Shown here: positions 57,583-64,000 of the stretch, one piece after another
How the letters are laid out: each line of letters opens with the position of its first letter
Position numbering within the stretch: position 1 is the first letter of the stretch
Assembly (NCBI GenBank): GCA_014529385.2
Contig: CM043958.1
Location: 155,347,293 to 155,411,292, forward strand
Direction of reading: 5' to 3'
DNA: 64,000 bases
From: Adiantum capillus-veneris
Lineage: Eukaryota > Streptophyta > Polypodiopsida > Polypodiales > Pteridaceae
The notes under the pieces: model-generated
Seen by the model: the letters and a program-made list of their open reading frames with translations, nothing else
Databases searched by the model: none
Told to the model about the DNA's origin: nothing
Position numbers and translations under genes: made by a program

Positions 57583-60230
57583 TTGAACTTACAATCCTCA
57601 GCCCCTTCATCTTTAACACTAACCCAAAGAAAGAACACACATCATCTTCATGTTGATGTATTGCAAGAGTACGCACCGTTGCAGAAACGTAGGAGGGAGT
57701 CTTTCTTATTTCAACGGGAGAAAGAACTTAGAAGGACAAACAAGGAACATCATTTGGATTTGTGGACCGATGAGTCTATTTATCCAAAGGGTCCTACGAC
57801 AAATGCGCCACCTCCCTTTGCTAATATCACTAACCTCTTACATTTCACAGGCGATGGCAAGGATAGGCTATTGAGATACACCAAACATTTGGAAATGAGA
57901 GGATTGAATACGGAAAGGCAAAGAAACTTCTTGGCGATGGAGAACATGCTGCTGAAGAAACTTAATGAAGCATGCTCTCAAAATATTTCATCAAACAGAG
58001 AGACAATCCAAGGCCTTGAGAAAAAGATCACAAGTTTGCGAGAGAAAGACAACGTGCTTGGTAGTCGGAAAAGAAAATGAGATCTGTGCAACATTGAGAA
58101 CATGAAGGTTGGTAGTGGTGGCCTGAAGAAACGAGTACGAGCTTTAAGGTAACTCGAAGTTTGTTTCTTCAATGTGCTTCATTAAGAAATGGATACACTT
58201 ACTTTCCTATACATGATCATAACGCATGGTGCTTTTTTGGCAGGTCTTTACTGCATCCAAACTCGAACGGTGCAGGCTTCAATGCGGGAGTGCATTACAG
58301 CCGTCTAGTTCCAAAAGAAGTAGTTGAAGAGATGATAACTCAGAAAAAATGTTGCAAGTTGAAAGGGAGGCTAATTACCTTCTTCATGAACGAGAATCAG
58401 CTGGAACCAATGGAAGTGCAAGCAATACTTGATGAGAGTGGCATCTCGCAGATGGGATACATGGCACTCTTCAAAGAATTAACTAAAAAGTCTCAAAATA
58501 AACTACAGAGAGGATCATTGCTGCCAAATCCATCACATGTAAAGGCTGCTCACCGACATGTAAACAATGAGGTGTTTGAGAAACTTGGGTCACCATTCCA
58601 TATTGAAGCAACGTTCTTAGGCAAGGGCGGCAGAGAGGTACAGTTTAACGAGCACAACAACCTCTTCGTTGATCTTGAAGCATTGCAAAGGTATGCAGTT
58701 CACTTCTTTGACATCAGTCCAGACGAGTGCGGTGGGGTTCTCAAGTTTGTTTTGAAGCTTGACGAGTGCGAGGTCCTGAAGAACAAGAAGCTGGAGAGAG
58801 TCACCATTACCCTCATGAACAGAGCTTTGGATCCATCAATAATGAAAGAGGATCCACGATACTTCAACGTGCAATCAAAAAACAACATTCTAACTCTAGG
58901 ATCATTTCAAGTATACTTCATTCACTCTATGATAACAAAAATATTGATTATTTGGTTGTTGATTTTGTGTTTTTGTTTTCACTGCAGGTTGATAAGGAAA
59001 ATTTTGAAATCCTCGATTGGGTTTTTGTCAAACCCAAATTCCTTCTATCATCAGTGAATAAAGAAACGGAGCCGTTCTTTCAATGGAAGGATTTGGTGAC
59101 TACACAGTGGAATGGCACATGGCAGGTGACTTAAAGACTCTTAAGTGTATGTACAACATAACACACGGAGTAGCTGTGGCAAATCCATGCTTATATTGCA
59201 TGGCTGATGCACAATCACTTGAGAGTGTGCAATGGAATAGAGCTCCCAACAGACATCTTCAAGATAAAACTTTTAAACCAGTGCTTGATATTCCTCTGAG
59301 TAGAGTTCACGTCTGTACACTTCATGCACTCTGTCGCAAATAATTGAAAAGGTGTCATTTGTACATATGTTTTGCATGGACATTAAAGCCAGAGAGTGAG
59401 TCGAAAAGAGTGATCAAAGCATTAGACGGAGTGCTCTCAGACATTAGTTTGCATGGAGGCAATGTCAAAATCGAAGAGGACCCTAAGATGTCTCAAAGTC
59501 GGTACAAGGTACTGAGGAAAGCGTCGATAGGCGGAGTGAAGGCAAGAAGATTTCTTGGGTTTAGCCTCAAAGATTTAGATAGAGAAGAAAGGAGAAACCT
59601 GTTCAACAAATGGAAACAGTTACATAAAGTGGTTAAAGACAATGCTGGTGGCGGGGAAATCCAAAATCACAAGGCAAACGTGTGAAAATCACTAGATAAA
59701 ATTTTCCATTACGTTGAGCAACATTCTTGGTACCAAAGTAAGCTCACATCATTTCAAGCAGCCTTGCTGGATTGGAAAAAGGCTTACCTTACAGGGTGGG
59801 GTGGGCAACATATCACACATTACATGGTGGATTGGCATTCTACATATACAAAACAAAATTTTAAATTGTAGTCTACTGACCATTTTGTTTTATTTCAATG
59901 CAGCACATACTATTCAACCATGGTCCATATTTTTCCAAGACATACGGCTCACTATCAATCTGGTCCACACAAGGCATAGAAAAAATCCACTACATGGCAA
60001 GAACAGGTTATTTTAAGCACACTAGACATGGGGGAGGAAAAGAAAAGGCCAATAGCCTATTAGAGTTACACCAATGGACTTATAGACGACTAATTCATAG
60101 AGCAAGGCAGAAGGAACTTCTTAAGAGTTTAGAAATTACACGGTCTTTACAAACATCCGCAAAGAGAAGAAACAAATGGCTTGGGGAGCTTCAAATGCGG
60201 CGGAGCGCCATGCGAGGTGGCAACGGTCAC
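57583..60230 (+). pseudogene. Transposase-like gene of unassigned superfamily, multi-exon, decayed
   Basis: Exon 1 (57583-~58148) encodes a charged, coiled-coil-rich protein (QGLEKKITSLREKDN) with a TGA at 58078. A GT...AG intron (58149-58242) joins it to SLLHPNSNGAGFNAGVHYS. Exon 2 runs to 58910, and an intron 58911-58987 with CTGCAG acceptor follows. Then come VKPKFLLSSVNKE, a one-base shift at ~59095, EWHMAGDLKTLKCMYN with a PCLYC motif, LHALCR, and, after stops, RRFLGFSLKDL. A last exon from ~59903 carries SIWSTQGIEKIHYMAR. The H-x-A-G-D-[LM]-K, CxxC and Q-G-x-E-K-x-H pattern resembles RNase-H-fold DDE transposases with a zinc-binding insert (inference). Confidence 0.5.
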
Positions 60231-62068
60231 GAGTCAGGAGCGGGAGAAGATGGACCTGAGCTTGTCGTTTTTATCCTCTTCGATGCACCTCCTTCTTCCT
60301 CACTTTGTACCTCTTTGATGTGCAAGCTCTGTAGACGAGCTCGTTCCTCTGTTGATGGCATCATCCCCACGGGCATCATGCATCTTCTTTCCCTCAAAAA
60401 TAGCCGCTTGTTGTATGGATCTAAGCTTTCCGGGTCTTCAACCCTTGCAGCCAGAGCTTGCGCTGTGTAGGACATGAAATAGGGGGCTCTGAGTGCTTGG
60501 CACCCATACCCAATGCCAAATACGCGTAGAGCAAACCGTTTCTCAATCAGAATTAGTCTTTCTGCATTTAGTGGGAGGGGGTGCCCACCACACAATCTTG
60601 TAATAACTTTCATTGCAAACAGTGGGAACTTTGCATTGTCATCGGAGTATTCCTTGTGGTATATTATGATCTACATAAAAATTGTAATGAATTTATGGGC
60701 CGTAAGTGAGATGAGTACAACTGCCAAGTACTTGAATTGTTTCTACACACCTTTTTGTGGTTGAAATGCCCGATGTAGTGAGACAACGCCGCATCCTTGC
60801 CTTGGACTCCAGTGACAAGCCCTTATCGTGAGCCTCCCGCTCTTCTAAGGAAACTATCGTCATACACTAGCACGTGGCAGCAAAAAAAATGATCATGATA
60901 TTTAATCACTGGGCCATCTCTACTACAGTAGCACCCGGCAACAAAAAAAATGATCATGATATTTTATCACTGGGCCATCTCTAATACCATCTGAATGCAC
61001 GACAAAAGTTACCATCTGATTCTCGTCCATTTCCAGCATCGACCTCCCCCACAAGTGAATAGACTGACTATTCATTACCTGACCTTTGGGTGCCACGTGC
61101 CTACCCATGTTTTCCAAGCCGAGTTGTTTTGTTGTCAATTCAAACTGCTCATCTGTTGGAAAATTGGCCTCTCCGGACTTCGCTTCATTGAACGTATCTT
61201 TGATCAGTTTCCACCCTGAAGTGAACTATGAGTCGCGGACAACTGTGTCAACAATAAGATGTTGGTCCACTCCATCATCGTCCACAAACCCCATGTCTGC
61301 CTCACAAAAATTTTCAATTGCCGCTAGGCAGTAGTCCTCCCGTATATTGAGCTCATGCATGATATCTGTGAGCAGAACATAGTGGGTGTCGCCTGCCATA
61401 GCAAAGCTGGGAGCACAATTCAGAGGCAAAGTCACTTCGTTACTTGGACTTTCTTGCTTGCACCCTATTACTGCATCCGCAAGAGAAACAAGAGTTAAGC
61501 CCGCATCAAATGTTTCCTTTATTACCTCTACCCGCTCTTCTTCTGGGTCAAACTGCACCTCCACATCCTCTACCTCTTCCTCCGGCGCCAATGGACAACT
61601 ACCGAAAGTTGTTGACTGGGAAGTCTCTGACTCACCATCCGTCTGCAAGTATAAGTAATAGACAAACCCATGGTAGAATTCCACTAAGTGACACTTTTTG
61701 AAGTGCTTCATACACCTGTCTTGTACAAGCAGTGCATTGGAGGGACACTTTTCTAGACAGCGATTCAGTCTCCTTGAAGCACTCTTGTCAGGGTCAAGGT
61801 CGGCTGGGTGCACATATCTCATGCCATCAACTGTCATGGAATTGTCACAAGTGACTGCCTCATACTGTTGCAAATGGTTTTGTAGGTACTCAAATGAGCA
61901 ATCTATAATCCTCTGTATAGAAAACTCTGCATTGAACATTCCTGATAGTTCTGGTGCACGGTGATGAGCACGGGAGTTATATAAGAACGTGAATAGTTTT
62001 TCTTCACATGTATCCTCACTCACTTCTGTCTCCAGGACTATGATCCCCATGACTGAAAGAAAAAGCAA
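60227..62068 (-). pseudogene. Unknown gene convergent with the transposase-like gene
   Basis: The first exon shown starts at ~62053 after a TTGCTTTTTCTTTCAG acceptor-like run. One frame continues to ~60923 with a single TAG at 61226-61228. It is acidic in the middle (EEEVEDVEVQFDPEEERVEV) and has several Cys. A middle piece at ~60840-60740 reads KDAALSHYIGHFNHKK. A last exon (60660-60227) reads IIYHKEYSDDNAKFPLFAMK, then GIGYGCQALRAPYFM and an acidic-basic tail (KEVQSEEEGGASKRIK) up to a stop. Not recognised. Its end overlaps the end of the + strand gene, as in two-gene DNA transposons. Confidence 0.5.
60885..60993. repeat. ~55-bp tandem duplication
   Basis: AAAAAAAATGATCATGATAT followed by TTAATCACTGGGCCATCTCT appears twice, at ~60887-60931 and ~60944-60988, in the convergent gene's exon border. 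Confidence 0.85.
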
Positions 62069-62144
62069 GCCAAAACTATTTGGTGTCTAACCAGGCGAAT
62101 ATTGAGCCTGGAGTGAGCCTGGAGTACCCCTCAATGTCTCTTTT

Positions 62145-62453
62145 TGCTTGGTTCTGTCCCGTGCGCTAATGTCATAAGAGGTGACATTAGTTGAGTCAGA
62201 ACCAAGCGAGTAGGGGTCCCAGGAATCTCCGAAGGGCCCTATTCGCTTGGTTCTGTCCCGTGCGCTAATGTCATAAGAGGTGACGTTAGTTGAGTCAGAA
62301 CCAAGGGAGTAGGGGCCCCAAGAATCTCCGAAGGGCCCTATTTGCTTGGTTCTGTCCCGTGCGCTAATGTCATAAGAGGTGACGTTAGTTGAGTCAGAAC
62401 CAAGCGAGTAGGGGCCCCAAGAATCTCCAAAGGGCCCTATTCGCTTGGTTCTG
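62145..62453. repeat. 99-bp tandem repeat of a palindromic unit
   Basis: GCTTGGTTCTGTCC starts at 62146, 62245, 62344 and 62443, exactly 99 bp apart. Each unit contains CTTGGTTCTG ... CAGAACCAAG, so each folds on itself, and an AAGGGCCCTATTCG block. Units differ at only a few bases. Confidence 0.95.
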
Positions 62454-62557
62454 TCCTGTGACCCAAGCATTCGGAACACGTGGATAAGAATAGAGCATTT
62501 AATGTTATCAGTGATAGATTTATAGGCCTACTCACTCACTATGCCCAAACTCAGGCA

Positions 62558-62638
62558 CGGTCACATAAGGAGTAATTATTCCAACCATGCATGCGGTACG
62601 GTCACATAAGGAGTGATTATTCCAACCATGCATGCGGT
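62558..62638. repeat. 41-bp direct tandem duplication
   Basis: CGGTCACATAAGGAGTRATT ... CATGCATGCGGT occurs at 62558 and again at 62599 with one difference. Confidence 0.95.
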
Positions 62639-62850
62639 TTGAGACTTTTAATTTTACCCTAACGCAGTGGCTTCGGTGAGAACATAGTTAACAACACACA
62701 GGAAGGGGAGAGGCAGGAAGAAAGAACCTGTCTCTGCAATATCCAATGGCGCCGAGTTGGATGGTGATGTCGCAGGCCACCGACAGCAAGAACCAGAAGG
62801 TGGTGATGGCGATGGTGATGCGGAAGCAAAGGACTCGACCCAGTGGAGGT

Positions 62851-63232
62851 CACTCAATGCAGAATCACGAGAGGTGGCCAAGCGGAAGAGCATAGAAAAT
62901 GCAAAGGCAACGGCGATCTGTTTGTTCTACTTGGACATGGAGATGGCGACTGCAAGGATGATCGGCGTCTGACTCCCAACGCAGGATCACGAGAAGTGGC
63001 CAAGGGGAAGAGCGCAGAAAATGCAAAGGCAATGGTGATCTGTTTGTTCTACTTGGAGATGGAGATGGCGAATGCAAGGGCGATCGGCGTGCGACTCTAA
63101 ACGCAGGATCACGAGAGCTGGCCAAGGGGAAGAGCGCACAAAAGACAAAGGTAGCGGCGATCTGTTTGTTCCACTTGGAGATGGAGATGGCGACTGCAAG
63201 GGCGATTAGCGTCTGTCTGACCCTAAACGGTC
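62851..63232. repeat. 122-bp tandem repeat, three copies
   Basis: TGGCCAAGSGGAAGAGC begins at 62875, 62997 and 63119. Each copy contains GGCGATCTGTTTGTTC (or GGTGATC) and GGAGATGGCGA blocks. The period is not a multiple of three, so the repeated ORFs seen in all frames are not a repeat protein. Confidence 0.93.
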
Positions 63233-63600
63233 ACTCAAAAAGGCACATGGGCTGCGCTCACAAGGACAACCAGTAATAAATGGTCTCAGATTCCCATGCA
63301 ATGCGATTTACCAACCACAATCTCGCGCATAAGTGAAGTTGTCACTCTCCTCGAGATAAGCATTCTAAGTTGAGGCAGTACCCCCGGCAAACATCTCAAG
63401 TTTCAACTATTCTGCCTCTTTTTGCATCCTCTACTGTGCATCATTCTAATTAACTCTACCCCCATCGATGCTACACGGTAAGCAAACTCCATCACCTCTT
63501 ACTCTCCTGCATCCTCCTTCTCTTACTCTTGTGCAATGCTTCAGTGACACAGAACTCTACACACAGTGAAGAGGTATGCTACTTACTACCCTTCTGTGCA
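63233..63600. other. Unassigned sequence
   Basis: Pyrimidine-rich in parts; no ORF or repeat supported. Confidence 0.5.
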
Positions 63601-63840
63601 CTTGTATTTTGTGTAGTCAGTACCAGGCGAATAAGGGAAGGTAAACCCTGTTTGCTGCACCTGTTTGCTTGGTACTGACCATCGTCCTTGGTTAGTACCA
63701 AGCGAATAAGGGAAGGTCACTTAGTCCAAAGGGCCTTATTCGCTTGGTACTGACCAAAGCAAAGTTAAGTGATGTCTGCTAGTACAGAGGTCAATACTAA
63801 GAGAATAAGGGGAAGGTAAACCCTGTTTGTTGCGGATTTA
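63601..63840. repeat. Interspersed inverted motifs related to the 99-bp unit
   Basis: GTCAGTACCAGGCGAATAAG (63617), GCTTGGTACTGACC (63668), TTAGTACCAAGCGAATAAGG (63695), TTCGCTTGGTACTGACC (63749) and GGTCAATACTAAGAGAATAA (63791) alternate in orientation over 190 bp. They share the core TTCGCTTGGTWCTGWCC with 62146-62456, with A for T at one or two places. Confidence 0.9.
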
Positions 63841-64000
63841 GGGTTTTTCTTTGCCAAATACGCATTTTGAATTTATAAGAAAGAAACAAAATTATAACTT
63901 AACACCGGCTTTTGAGTTAGAAAACACTTCAGACTTTACAAAGAGTGGTCTACTAATTTTTGGGGCTTTAGGGTTTGTAATAACCATGTAGTCCTTTTCC
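63841..64000. other. AT-rich sequence to the window end
   Basis: Nothing recognised. Confidence 0.5.

Noticed and set aside
62757-63199. Overlapping ORFs on both strands with repeated peptides
   Set aside because: They follow from the 122-bp tandem repeat, whose period is not divisible by three, so each copy is read in a different frame.

Overview
The window is nuclear DNA of a land plant with a large, repeat-dense genome. Evidence: it is almost entirely nested Ty3/gypsy LTR retrotransposons with plant-type primer sites (tRNA-iMet, tRNA-Asp) and chromodomain integrases, and it carries fragments of eukaryotic housekeeping genes (ribosomal protein uL11/RPL12, splicing factor PHF5A) and a histone-H3-like pseudogene. 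The element types look to me more like a seed-free vascular plant (fern or lycophyte) than a flowering plant, but that is a low-confidence impression. No intact single-copy host gene, tRNA, rRNA or CRISPR array was seen.

Layout. (1) 1-19723, + strand: element 1, a chromovirus with a 5' LTR truncated by the window edge, tRNA-iMet PBS, a decayed gag-PR-RT-RH-IN-chromodomain frame and a 2.66 kb 3' LTR. (2) 9444-19480, - strand: element 2, inserted in element 1's 3' LTR with a perfect 5-bp target duplication (ACCTT). It has 955-bp LTRs and a tRNA-Asp PBS but only gag-protease and a W-x-P-K repeat protein, with no RT or integrase. Its leader is an array of spaced near-perfect 24-bp palindromes. 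(3) 19724-22133: fragment X, a decayed unknown ORF behind a leader with a different, 18-bp palindrome; element 1 interrupts it. (4) 22896-24797: a 0.9 kb tandem duplication. (5) 24798-53470, - strand: element 3, an old autonomous relative of element 2 (gag, PR, RT, RH, IN with two H2C2 modules, then a second protease-like domain and W-x-P-K motifs). Its leader carries the same 18-bp palindrome at the same ~285-bp spacing as X. Element 3 is interrupted by (6) 27604-33988, a Pack-type insertion with inverted subterminal repeats carrying RPL12, PHF5A and GDSL-lipase fragments and a glycine-rich protein ORF, and by (7) 38238-48712, - strand, element 4, a chromodomain element with 2.8 kb LTRs, no recognisable gag, and an antisense ORF. 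(8) 53471-64000: a different landscape with two tandem hairpin (MITE-like) units, a divergent histone H3 pseudogene, a decayed transposase-like gene (+) facing a convergent unknown gene (-), and several tandem and palindromic repeats.

How it fits together. The order of events can be read from interruption: element 3 and X are oldest, element 1 interrupts X, element 4 and the Pack-type insert interrupt element 3, and element 2, the youngest and best preserved, interrupts element 1. The most unusual signals are the family-specific leader palindromes kept at fixed spacing in related retroelements, the extra ORF after integrase in that lineage, and the histone H3-like gene near a transposase-like gene.
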